A DNA stretch of 64,000 nt from Pseudomonas sp. PICF141 (lineage in GTDB: Bacteria > Pseudomonadota > Gammaproteobacteria > Pseudomonadales > Pseudomonadaceae). Under the pieces are notes generated by a model. It searched no databases and was not told the origin of the DNA. It saw only the letters and a list, made by a program, of their open reading frames with translations. Of the stretch, positions 54,110 through 61,948 are shown piece after piece. Made by a program: the position numbers and the translations under genes. The stretch is from NCBI RefSeq assembly GCF_002286815.1, contig NZ_MUNM01000078.1, forward strand, positions 186,001 through 250,000, in the 5' to 3' direction. How positions within the stretch are numbered: position 1 is the stretch's first letter; every line of letters starts with the position of its first letter.

Positions 54110-55764
54110 TCCGGCGTCTAATGGCTCTATTGAGCATCGCAGCCTTTGCACCTGGCGCCTGGGCGGCTGAAGCCCTGACGGGTGCGGTACAGAAACAACC
54201 CCTCAACGTTTCCGCGATCCTGATGTTCGTGGCATTCGTGGGTGCAACCCTGTGCATCACTTATTGGGCATCCAAGCGTAACAACTCGGCGGCCGACTAC
54301 TATGCGGCGGGCGGCAAGATCACCGGTTTCCAGAACGGCTTGGCGATCGCCGGTGACTACATGTCCGCGGCGTCCTTCCTGGGTATTTCCGCGCTGGTGT
54401 TCACCTCCGGCTACGACGGCCTGATCTACTCGATCGGCTTCCTGGTGGGCTGGCCGATCATTCTGTTTCTGATCGCCGAGCGCCTGCGTAACCTGGGCAA
54501 GTACACCTTTGCCGACGTGGCGTCCTACCGCCTGGGGCAAACACAGATCCGCTCGCTGTCGGCCTGTGGTTCGCTGGTGGTGGTGGCGTTCTACCTGATT
54601 GCGCAAATGGTGGGTGCCGGCAAGCTGATTCAGCTGCTGTTTGGCCTGGACTACCACGTTGCGGTGATCCTGGTGGGGATCCTGATGTGCGCCTACGTGC
54701 TGTTCGGCGGCATGCTGGCGACCACCTGGGTACAGATCATCAAGGCGGTGCTGTTGCTGTCCGGTGCCTCGTTCATGGCGCTGATGGTAATGAAGCACGT
54801 CAACTTCGACTTCAATGCGCTGTTCTCCGAGGCGATCAAGGTTCACCCTAAAGGTGAGGCGATCATGAGCCCGGGCGGCTTGGTGAAGGATCCGATCTCG
54901 GCGTTCTCCCTCGGCCTGGCGCTGATGTTCGGTACCGCTGGCCTGCCGCACATCCTGATGCGCTTCTTCACCGTGAGCGACGCCAAAGAAGCGCGTAAAA
55001 GCGTGCTGTATGCAACTGGCTTCATTGGCTACTTCTACATCCTGACCTTCATCATCGGTTTCGGCGCGATCCTGCTGGTCAGCACCAACCCGGCCTTTAA
55101 AGATGCGGCTGGCGCGCTGATGGGCGGCAACAACATGGCGGCGGTGCACTTGGCCAACGCGGTGGGTGGCAGTGTGTTCCTGGGCTTCATCTCGGCGGTG
55201 GCGTTCGCAACCATCCTGGCGGTGGTGGCGGGTCTGACCCTGGCGGGTGCTTCGGCGGTGTCCCATGACCTGTACGCCAGTGTGATAAAGAAGGGCAAGG
55301 CCAATGAGAAGGACGAGATCCGCGTCTCGAAAATCACCACCATCGCTCTGGCGGTGCTGGCGATCGGCCTGGGCATTCTGTTCGAGAAGCAGAACATCGC
55401 GTTCATGGTGGGCCTGGCGTTCTCCATCGCGGCGAGCTGCAACTTCCCGGTGCTGCTGCTTTCCATGTACTGGAAGAAGCTGACGACGCGTGGTGCGATG
55501 GTCGGCGGCTGGCTGGGGCTGGTCAGTGCCGTTGGCTTGATGGTGTTGGGGCCAACCATCTGGGTGCAGATCCTGGGTCACGAGAAGGCGATCTTCCCGT
55601 ATGAATACCCGGCGCTGTTTTCGATGATCATTGCCTTTGTCGGTATCTGGTTCTTCTCGATCACCGATAAGTCGGCCGAGGGTGTGAATGAACGCGCGCT
55701 GTTCTTCCCGCAGTTTGTCCGTTCGCAGACCGGGTTGGGGGCGAGCGGGGCGGTTTCGCACTAA
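54106..55764 (+). CDS. actP: ActP, cation/acetate symporter
   Basis: A 552-residue solute:sodium symporter family protein. A cleavable signal (about residues 1-20, ending AWAA) precedes some 13 helices. Signatures are ADYYAAGGKITGFQNGLAIA, GDYMSAASFLGISALVF and FGTAGLPHILMRFFTVSD. It imports acetate and other short monocarboxylates. The ATG at 54106 overlaps the DUF485 stop. A longer in-frame start at 53665 would read across the DUF485 gene and is rejected. Confidence 0.94.
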   Translation: MIRRLMALLSIAAFAPGAWAAEALTGAVQKQPLNVSAILMFVAFVGATLCITYWASKRNNSAADYYAAGGKITGFQNGLAIAGDYMSAASFLGISALVFTSGYDGLIYSIGFLVGWPIILFLIAERLRNLGKYTFADVASYRLGQTQIRSLSACGSLVVVAFYLIAQMVGAGKLIQLLFGLDYHVAVILVGILMCAYVLFGGMLATTWVQIIKAVLLLSGASFMALMVMKHVNFDFNALFSEAIKVHPKGEAIMSPGGLVKDPISAFSLGLALMFGTAGLPHILMRFFTVSDAKEARKSVLYATGFIGYFYILTFIIGFGAILLVSTNPAFKDAAGALMGGNNMAAVHLANAVGGSVFLGFISAVAFATILAVVAGLTLAGASAVSHDLYASVIKKGKANEKDEIRVSKITTIALAVLAIGLGILFEKQNIAFMVGLAFSIAASCNFPVLLLSMYWKKLTTRGAMVGGWLGLVSAVGLMVLGPTIWVQILGHEKAIFPYEYPALFSMIIAFVGIWFFSITDKSAEGVNERALFFPQFVRSQTGLGASGAVSH

Positions 55765-55798
55765 GGCTTTGAGTTTCTATATATAAGCTGAGCCACAC

Positions 55799-55834
55799 AA
55801 AATGCCCCGGTCGAGAGATTGGGGCATTTTTTAT
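55799..55834 (+). terminator. Rho-independent terminator after actP
   Basis: AAAATGCCCC / GGGGCATTTT stem with a 12-base loop and a T run, 34 bases after the stop codon. Confidence 0.92.
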
Positions 55835-55909
55835 TGGGGGGGTATCGGGTTCTGATCGTGTACATATCCGTTTCTGCGGTAGCGCCGGCCGGCGGTTATC
55901 GCCCGCCCT

Positions 55910-55935
55910 TGTAGGAGCGAGGCTTGCCCGCGAAG
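55910..55935. repeat. Single REP copy
   Basis: One copy of the GTAGGAGCGAGGCTTGCCCG-CGAAG unit, also found in inverted pairs at 24464, 32769 and 50735. It lies between the two copies of the GTACATA motif (about 55858 and 55967). Confidence 0.8.
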
Positions 55936-55966
55936 GCGGCCTGATAGTCGACCAGGGTCTTTGATT

Positions 55967-56684
55967 GTGTACATACCCGTTTCTGCGGTAGCGACGGCTG
56001 GCGGTTTCGCTTTTACAGCGAGTCACTTTCGAAAAGCCTGCGCGGCCCGGCGGAAAGTAACCAAAGCGCTTTTGCCCCGCCATTCGGTGCCTCGCTTAGG
56101 CTCGGCATGCCCTCACTCCGGCATCCTTGCCGCGGTGCCCCCTGCGCGACGCCTGCGTTCGGCCTCTGGGAAAGGGGCAACAGATCAAAAGCCAAAGCCA
56201 AAGCCAAAGCCAAAGCCAAAGCCAAAGCAAGATCAAAAGCTTCGCGAGCAAGCCCGCTCCCACAGGGGGGGGCATCTGCAAGAGACTGGTCGGCTGTCAG
56301 GCCGCCTTCGCAGCGATGCGGCGACCCGACAAGCCAGTTCCCACAAAAAATCAGAGCGCATCCGCTGTGCTTTTCACCACTCAACAGGCCGAGCGTTAGC
56401 TCGCCTGCAGCTTTTGATGTTGACGCACCGCCCCCTCGAGAGGCCGAGTGGAGGTTCTGCGCAGTGGGCAACCCGGCATGGATGCCGGGTTAGCCGCGCA
56501 CGGCCATGGATGGCCGATCGCGGCGGGCCCACGGAGCAGGACCGGAGCGAGGGCATGCCGAGCCTGGGCGAGGCACCGAACGAAAGGGGCAAGAGCGTTT
56601 TGGTTACTTTGGCGCTTTTCCAAAGTGACCCGCTGTAAGAGCGGAACCCTAAGCAGTCGTTACCGCAGAAAAGGATATGTACCC
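55967..56684. repeat. Large imperfect inverted repeat (about 0.7 kb)
   Basis: The left end reads GTGTACATACCCGTTTCTGC and continues through TTTACAGCGAGTCACTTTCG and CGGTGCCTCGCTTAGGCTCG. The right end, read on the minus strand, begins GTACATATCCTTTTCTGCGG and continues through TTACAGCGGGTCACTTTGGA and CGGTGCCTCGCCCAGGCTCG. The arms span about 150-190 bases each (55967 to about 56150 and about 56530 to 56684) around a central spacer with REP-like pieces. No transposase gene is present. Confidence 0.8.
56191..56226 (+). repeat. Tandem hexamer (GCCAAA)6
   Basis: Six exact copies of GCCAAA in the central spacer of the large inverted repeat, flanked by two copies of GATCAAAAGC. A simple-sequence tract likely to vary in copy number by slippage. 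Confidence 0.95.
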
Positions 56685-56808
56685 GACCAAAGAGCCAGTC
56701 GGCCCTCAGGCCGCTGCGTATACAACGTCAGGCACAAACAAAAACGGCCCCTATCCAATAGAGGCCGTTTCCGGTACAGCTCAAGACGTTATCGCAAGAC
56801 AGCCCTTA

Positions 56809-58095
56809 TCAGCGGTCTTCAAGCCGGGTGATATCACGCGACTCATAGCCAGTGTACAGCTGGCGCGGACGGCCAATCTTGTACGGGCTGGAGAGCATTT
56901 CCTTCCAGTGGGAAATCCAGCCGACAGTCCGCGCCAGGGCGAAGATCACGGTGAACATGCTGGTTGGAATGCCGATCGCCTTGAGGATGATCCCCGAATA
57001 GAAGTCGACGTTCGGGTACAGCGAGCGTTCGATGAAGTACGGGTCAGTCAGGGCGATCTCTTCCAGGCGCATGGCCAGTTCGAGTTGCGGATCGTTGGTG
57101 ATGCCCAGTTCCTTCAGCACTTCGTCGCAGGTCTGCTTCATGACGGTGGCACGTGGGTCGCGGTTTTTGTAAACCCGGTGACCGAAGCCCATCAGTTTGA
57201 ACGGATCGTTCTTGTCCTTGGCCTTGGCGATGTACTTGTCGATGTTCGAAACATCGCCAATCTCGTCAAGCATGGTCAGAACGGCTTCGTTCGCGCCGCC
57301 GTGGGCAGGGCCCCACAGTGCAGCGATGCCAGCGGCGATACAGGCGAACGGGTTGGCACCCGAGGAACCTGCCAGGCGTACGGTGGACGTCGATGCGTTC
57401 TGCTCGTGGTCGGCATGGAGGATGAAGATCCGGTCCATGGCCTTGGCGAGTACCGGGCTGATCGGTTTGATCTCGCACGGGGTGTTGAACATCATGTGCA
57501 GGAAGTTTTCCGCGTACGACAGGTCGTTGCGCGGGTACATCATGGGTTGGCCCATGGAGTACTTGTAAACCATTGCGGCCAGGGTCGGCATCTTGGCAAC
57601 CAGGCGGATCGCGGAGATTTCACGATGCTGCGGGTTATTGATGTCGAGGGAGTCGTGGTAGAAGGCCGAGAGGGCGCCGACTACGCCGCACATGACAGCC
57701 ATCGGGTGGGCGTCGCGACGGAAGCCGTTGAAGAAGGTCTTCAACTGTTCGTGAACCATGGTGTGGTTCTTCACGGTGCCGACGAACTGGGCCTTCTGTT
57801 CTGCGGTCGGCAATTCGCCGTTGAGCAGCAGATAGCAGGTTTCCAGGTAGTCCGACTTTTCAGCCAGCTGTTCGATCGGGTAGCCGCGGTGCAGCAGAAT
57901 GCCGTTGTCGCCGTCGATATAGGTGATCTTCGACTCGCAGGAGGCAGTCGACATGAAGCCAGGGTCAAAGGTGAAACGGCCCGTGGCCGTCAGGCCCCGA
58001 ACGTCGATAACATCGGGACCAACGGTGCCGGTTAAAATGGGCAGCTCGACGGGGGCTGCGCCCTCGATGATCAACTGCGCTTTTTTGTCAGCCAT
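56809..58095 (-). CDS. gltA: Citrate synthase
   Basis: A 428-residue type II citrate synthase joining oxaloacetate and acetyl-CoA. Motifs are GILLHRGYPIEQLAEKSDYL, the histidine region FILHADHEQNASTSTVRLAG and GFGHRVYKNRDPRATVMK with the catalytic aspartate nearby. It is transcribed away from the sdh operon. A sigma-70 promoter lies 59-86 bases upstream of its start. Length and sequence are typical for Pseudomonas. Confidence 0.98.
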   Translation of the reverse strand: MADKKAQLIIEGAAPVELPILTGTVGPDVIDVRGLTATGRFTFDPGFMSTASCESKITYIDGDNGILLHRGYPIEQLAEKSDYLETCYLLLNGELPTAEQKAQFVGTVKNHTMVHEQLKTFFNGFRRDAHPMAVMCGVVGALSAFYHDSLDINNPQHREISAIRLVAKMPTLAAMVYKYSMGQPMMYPRNDLSYAENFLHMMFNTPCEIKPISPVLAKAMDRIFILHADHEQNASTSTVRLAGSSGANPFACIAAGIAALWGPAHGGANEAVLTMLDEIGDVSNIDKYIAKAKDKNDPFKLMGFGHRVYKNRDPRATVMKQTCDEVLKELGITNDPQLELAMRLEEIALTDPYFIERSLYPNVDFYSGIILKAIGIPTSMFTVIFALARTVGWISHWKEMLSSPYKIGRPRQLYTGYESRDITRLEDR

Positions 58096-58153
58096 GTGGC
58101 CTCCTATTTATGCTTGAAATCATCAGACAGACCCCCCACGCAGGGCCCGCACC

Positions 58154-58181
58154 ACTATAGTGAGATAAATTCGAATGTCAA
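58154..58181 (-). promoter_or_regulatory. Sigma-70 promoter of gltA
   Basis: On the minus strand: TTGACA (58181-58176), 16-base spacer, TATAGT (58159-58154). The -35 is a perfect consensus. Transcription would begin about 50 bases before the gltA ATG. Confidence 0.75.
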
Positions 58182-58295
58182 TTTGCCTAAAGTCTTGCTC
58201 CAGAAGGCTTTAACCGGACTTTTTCCTCGAAATTGACTGCCATTTACGCCTTTTATGTCACTTGTGCAATCAGCTATTAGGGGAAGGTGAACGCG

Positions 58296-58324
58296 TTGTC
58301 ATTAGTAGCCTAACTGTCTATACT
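58296..58324 (+). promoter_or_regulatory. Sigma-70 promoter of sdhCDAB
   Basis: TTGTCA (58296-58301), 17-base spacer, TATACT (58319-58324). Five of six bases match consensus in each hexamer and the spacing is optimal. It leaves a leader of about 125 bases before sdhC. Confidence 0.75.
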
Positions 58325-58457
58325 CGGCCACCGACCGCCAAGGGCTTTTGGGCCTGCTTTATTGGGGGTCGCATCCCTGGGTGGTGGTTACCTGACCAGT
58401 GCACTCCCCAACAACTTTGCCCTGATTGTTAGGGGCTCTTCAGTGTGAAAAAAAGCC

Positions 58458-58832
58458 GTGAAAAGCCAACGACCTGTAAACCTAGACCTAAGGACCATCA
58501 AACTCCCCATCACCGGCGTTACGTCGTTTCTTCACCGTGTTTCCGGCATCATCCTCTTTCTGGGCCTTGGCTTCATGCTTTATGCATTGGGCAAGTCTCT
58601 GGATTCCGAGGAAGGTTTTGCCGAGGTGAAGGCATGCTTGACCAGCCCGCTGGCCAAGTTCGTAGCATGGGGCCTCCTGTCCGCTCTTCTGTATCACCTG
58701 GTAGCCGGTGTGCGCCATCTGATTATGGATATGGGCATCGGTGAGACGCTGGAAGGCGGCAAGCTGGGCTCGCAAATCATTATCGCCGTATCTGCGGTGT
58801 TGATCGTTCTGGCGGGAGTTTGGATATGGTAA
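58458..58832 (+). CDS. sdhC: Succinate dehydrogenase cytochrome b556 subunit
   Basis: A 124-residue membrane anchor with three helices (about 24-47, 66-88, 103-123). The family signature is RPVNLDLRTIKLPITGVTSF followed by LHRVSGIILF, and the heme-ligand histidine lies in LLYHLVAGVRHLIMD. It holds ubiquinone-reducing SdhAB to the membrane. The start is GTG at 58458; the downstream end overlaps sdhD by seven bases. Confidence 0.96.
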   Translation: MKSQRPVNLDLRTIKLPITGVTSFLHRVSGIILFLGLGFMLYALGKSLDSEEGFAEVKACLTSPLAKFVAWGLLSALLYHLVAGVRHLIMDMGIGETLEGGKLGSQIIIAVSAVLIVLAGVWIW

Positions 58833-59194
58833 CCAGCGTTACGAACCTGTCGCGTTCGGGCCTCTATGACTGGATGGCACAGCGTGTGTCTGCGGTCGTT
58901 CTCGCGGCTTATTTCATCTTCCTGATCGGATACCTCGTTGCGAATCCTGGCATTGGCTACACCCAATGGCACGAACTGTTCGCAAGCAACTGGATGCGTA
59001 TCTTCAGTCTGCTGGCCCTTGTGGCCCTGGGCGCTCACGCCTGGGTCGGCATGTGGACCATCGCGACTGACTACCTGACGCCAATGGCGCTGGGCAAGTC
59101 CGCGACTGCAGTACGTTTCCTTTTCCAGGCAGTATGCGGCGTTGCGATGTTCGCTTACTTCGTCTGGGGTGTGCAGATTCTCTGGGGTATCTGA
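58826..59194 (+). CDS. sdhD: Succinate dehydrogenase hydrophobic anchor subunit
   Basis: A 122-residue three-helix protein starting MVTSVTNLSRSGLYDWMAQR, with the histidine-bearing segment ALVALGAHAWVGMWTIATDY. It forms the quinone and heme site with SdhC. The ATG at 58826 overlaps the sdhC end; sdhA follows after three bases. Confidence 0.96.
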   Translation: MVTSVTNLSRSGLYDWMAQRVSAVVLAAYFIFLIGYLVANPGIGYTQWHELFASNWMRIFSLLALVALGAHAWVGMWTIATDYLTPMALGKSATAVRFLFQAVCGVAMFAYFVWGVQILWGI

Positions 59195-59197
59195 TCC

Positions 59198-60970
59198 ATG
59201 GCTAACATTCCAACGATTTCTTTCGACGCCATCATTATTGGTGGTGGCGGTGCCGGCATGCGCGCAGCGCTGCAACTGGCACAAGGCGGTCACAAGACTG
59301 CCGTGATCACCAAGGTTTTCCCGACCCGTTCGCACACCGTGTCGGCCCAGGGCGGCATCACTTGCGCCATCGCGTCCGCTGATCCTAACGATGACTGGCG
59401 CTGGCACATGTACGATACCGTCAAGGGTTCCGACTATATCGGTGACCAGGACGCTATCGAATACATGTGTCAGGAAGGTCCGGCTGCCGTTTTCGAGCTG
59501 GATCACATGGGGCTGCCGTTCTCCCGTACCGAACAGGGTCGCATCTACCAGCGTCCATTCGGCGGTCAGTCGAAGGATTACGGTAAAGGTGGCCAGGCCG
59601 CCCGTACCTGCGCCGCTTCCGACCGTACCGGTCACGCGCTGTTGCACACCCTTTATCAGGGCAACCTGAAAGCTGGCACCACGTTCCTTAACGAGTACTA
59701 CGCTGTTGATCTGGTGAAGAACCAGGACGGCGCATTCGTCGGCGTGATTGCCATCTGCATCGAAACCGGCGAAACCACCTACATCCGCGCCAAGGCTACC
59801 GTACTGGCCACCGGCGGTGCAGGTCGTATCTACGCCTCGACCACCAACGCCCTGATCAATACCGGTGACGGCGTTGGTATGGCGCTGCGTGCCGGCGTAC
59901 CGGTACAAGACATCGAAATGTGGCAGTTCCACCCGACCGGCATCGCCGGCGCCGGTGTACTGGTGACCGAAGGTTGCCGTGGTGAAGGTGGTTACCTGAT
60001 CAACAAGCACGGCGAGCGTTTCATGGAGCGTTATGCTCCGAACGCCAAAGACCTTGCCGGTCGTGACGTTGTTGCCCGTTCGATGGTTAAGGAAATCATC
60101 GCCGGCAATGGTTGCGGTCCGAATGGCGACCACGTAATGCTCAAACTCGACCACCTGGGCGAGGAAGTGCTGCACAGCCGTCTGCCAGGCATCTGCGAAC
60201 TGTCCAAGACTTTCGCACACGTTGACCCTGTTGTTGCTCCGGTTCCGGTCGTTCCGACCTGCCACTATATGATGGGCGGCGTTCCGACCAACATTCACGG
60301 CCAGGCCATCACCCAGAACGACGAAGGCGTCGACGAAATCATCCCTGGCCTGTTCGCAGTGGGTGAAGTGGCGTGCGTATCGGTTCACGGCGCCAACCGT
60401 CTGGGCGGCAACTCGCTGCTTGACCTGGTGGTATTCGGCCGTGCTGCCGGCCTGCACCTGGAAAAAGCGCTGAGCGACGGCATCGAATACGATGACGCCA
60501 CCGACGCTGACATCAACGCAGCCCTGGCACGTCTGTCCGCTCTGAATGAGCGTACCGACGGTGAAGACGTGGCAACCCTGCGTCGTGAACTGCAAAGCTG
60601 CATGCAGAACTACTTCGGTGTGTTCCGTACCGGCGAATACATGCAGAAAGGTATTGCTCAGTTGGCTGATCTGCGCGTGCGTATCGCCAACGTCAAGATC
60701 AACGACAAGAGCCAGGCCTTCAACACCGCGCGTATCGAAGCGCTGGAACTGCAAAACCTGCTGGAAGTCGCCGAAGCCACTGCTATCGCTGCAGAAGTGC
60801 GCAAAGAGTCCCGCGGTGCTCACGCCCGTGAAGACTTCGAAGACCGTGACGATGAAAACTGGCTGTGCCACACACTGTACTTCCCGGGTGACAAGCGCGT
60901 TGCCAAGCGTGCCGTGAACTTCTCGCCGAAGACTGTTCCGACTTTTGAACCTAAGATTCGGACTTATTAA
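59198..60970 (+). CDS. sdhA: Succinate dehydrogenase flavoprotein subunit
   Basis: A 590-residue FAD-binding subunit that oxidises succinate to fumarate. The dinucleotide motif IIGGGGAGMRAALQLAQGG is near residue 12, the histidyl-FAD region is TRSHTVSAQGGITCA, and the active-site segment is HPTGIAGAGVLVTEGCRGEG. It lies three bases after sdhD and 11 bases before sdhB. Length is standard. Confidence 0.98.
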   Translation: MANIPTISFDAIIIGGGGAGMRAALQLAQGGHKTAVITKVFPTRSHTVSAQGGITCAIASADPNDDWRWHMYDTVKGSDYIGDQDAIEYMCQEGPAAVFELDHMGLPFSRTEQGRIYQRPFGGQSKDYGKGGQAARTCAASDRTGHALLHTLYQGNLKAGTTFLNEYYAVDLVKNQDGAFVGVIAICIETGETTYIRAKATVLATGGAGRIYASTTNALINTGDGVGMALRAGVPVQDIEMWQFHPTGIAGAGVLVTEGCRGEGGYLINKHGERFMERYAPNAKDLAGRDVVARSMVKEIIAGNGCGPNGDHVMLKLDHLGEEVLHSRLPGICELSKTFAHVDPVVAPVPVVPTCHYMMGGVPTNIHGQAITQNDEGVDEIIPGLFAVGEVACVSVHGANRLGGNSLLDLVVFGRAAGLHLEKALSDGIEYDDATDADINAALARLSALNERTDGEDVATLRRELQSCMQNYFGVFRTGEYMQKGIAQLADLRVRIANVKINDKSQAFNTARIEALELQNLLEVAEATAIAAEVRKESRGAHAREDFEDRDDENWLCHTLYFPGDKRVAKRAVNFSPKTVPTFEPKIRTY

Positions 60971-60981
60971 GGGTGGCCGCC

Positions 60982-61686
60982 ATGTTGCAAGTCAGTGTTT
61001 ATCGTTACAACCCTGATCAGGACGCTGCGCCGTTCATGCAGGAATTCCAGGTTGATACCGGTGGTAAAGACCTGATGGTGCTGGACGTGCTGGCCCTGAT
61101 CAAAGAGCAGGACGAAGGTTTCTCCTATCGTCGCTCTTGCCGTGAAGGTGTTTGCGGTTCCGACGGCATGAACATCAACGGCAAAAACGGTCTGGCATGC
61201 ATCACGCCGCTGTCTGCCGTCGTAAAACGTAACAAGCTGATCGTTCGTCCGTTGCCAGGTTTGCCGGTTATCCGTGACCTGGTCGTCGATATGAGCATCT
61301 TCTACAAGCAATACGAAAAGGTTAAGCCATACCTGCAGAACGACACGCCAGCTCCGGCCATCGAACGTCTGCAGTCTCCTGAAGAGCGTGAAAAGCTCGA
61401 CGGTCTGTACGAGTGCATCCTGTGCGCTTGCTGCTCGACTTCGTGCCCGTCCTTCTGGTGGAACCCGGACAAGTTCCTGGGTCCGGCTGCTCTGCTGCAA
61501 GCCTATCGCTTCCTGGCAGACAGTCGCGACAACAAGACATCCGAGCGTCTGGCTTCGCTGGATGACCCGTTCAGCGTATTCCGCTGCCGGGGCATCATGA
61601 ACTGCGTCAACGTTTGTCCGAAAGGCCTGAACCCGACTAAGGCCATCGGTCACATTCGTAACATGTTGCTGCAAAGCGGCGTGTGA
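60982..61686 (+). CDS. sdhB: Succinate dehydrogenase iron-sulfur subunit
   Basis: A 234-residue protein with three Fe-S clusters. The 2Fe-2S cysteines lie in RRSCREGVCGSDG, the 4Fe-4S ligands in CILCACCSTSCPSFWW, and the 3Fe-4S/4Fe-4S ligands in CRGIMNCVNVCPKGLNPTKA. It carries electrons from SdhA to ubiquinone. The ATG at 60982 (MLQVSVYRYN) fits the family; a GTG nine bases earlier is in frame but less likely. Confidence 0.97.
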   Translation: MLQVSVYRYNPDQDAAPFMQEFQVDTGGKDLMVLDVLALIKEQDEGFSYRRSCREGVCGSDGMNINGKNGLACITPLSAVVKRNKLIVRPLPGLPVIRDLVVDMSIFYKQYEKVKPYLQNDTPAPAIERLQSPEEREKLDGLYECILCACCSTSCPSFWWNPDKFLGPAALLQAYRFLADSRDNKTSERLASLDDPFSVFRCRGIMNCVNVCPKGLNPTKAIGHIRNMLLQSGV

Positions 61687-61726
61687 TTCAGCTGCTGTAC
61701 CCGTAGAACCGCTGTACCCGTAGATG

Positions 61727-61762
61727 CTACGGCGCCGGCTTCAACCGGCGCCGTAGTTTTAA
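61727..61762 (+). terminator. Rho-independent terminator between sdhB and sucA
   Basis: CTACGGCGCCGG / CCGGCGCCGTAG stem with a six-base loop, followed by TTTTAA. Just upstream the decamer GTACCCGTAG occurs twice. It would separate sdhCDAB from sucA transcription at least partly. Confidence 0.88.
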
Positions 61763-61948
61763 CCTGAGCAGCAGCTTAAAAGGCTGCCGCTCTTATTTTG
61801 AAGAAATGAGACAAGCAGGGGCATCCGGGCTGGTACCCGGACTATCAGCGTGATCCTAAGTGGCTTGTTTTAGTCGCTGCATTCGGACTTCTGCAAGTTT
61901 GCTCGGTGTCGACGCCGGTGGTGTTCCCCTAACCGAGGGTGACCAAGC

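Larger units (their letters stand above)
55765..56808. other. 1-kb gene-free, repeat-rich region between actP and gltA
   Basis: Holds the actP terminator, two direct copies of a GTACATA-CCGTTTCTGCGG motif, a single REP, a 0.7-kb imperfect inverted repeat and a GCCAAA hexamer tract. Several open frames cross it on both strands, but they follow the repeat symmetry, have no ribosome sites and show low-complexity translations, so none is called as a gene. Confidence 0.8.
58096..58457. other. 362-base gltA-sdhC divergent regulatory region
   Basis: It contains good sigma-70 promoters for both directions (58154-58181 minus, 58296-58324 plus) and about 130 bases of sdhC leader. No gene is seen apart from a short overlapping frame at 58445 that shadows sdhC. 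Confidence 0.75.

Noticed and set aside
54127..55761. Open frame of 544 codons on the minus strand opposite actP
   Set aside because: Shadow; His/Gln/Arg-rich translation without hydrophobic segments or motifs.
56191..56226. Possible CRISPR-like array
   Set aside because: The repeats are contiguous hexamers without spacers and no cas gene is present.
55961..56638. Open frame of 225 codons through the 0.7-kb inverted repeat
   Set aside because: It runs through a palindromic repeat and the GCCAAA tract, giving a (PK)n stretch, and has no ribosome site.
58694..60871. Open frame of 725 codons on the minus strand opposite sdhC, sdhD and sdhA
   Set aside because: Lies across three confidently identified sdh genes and has low-complexity composition and no ribosome site.
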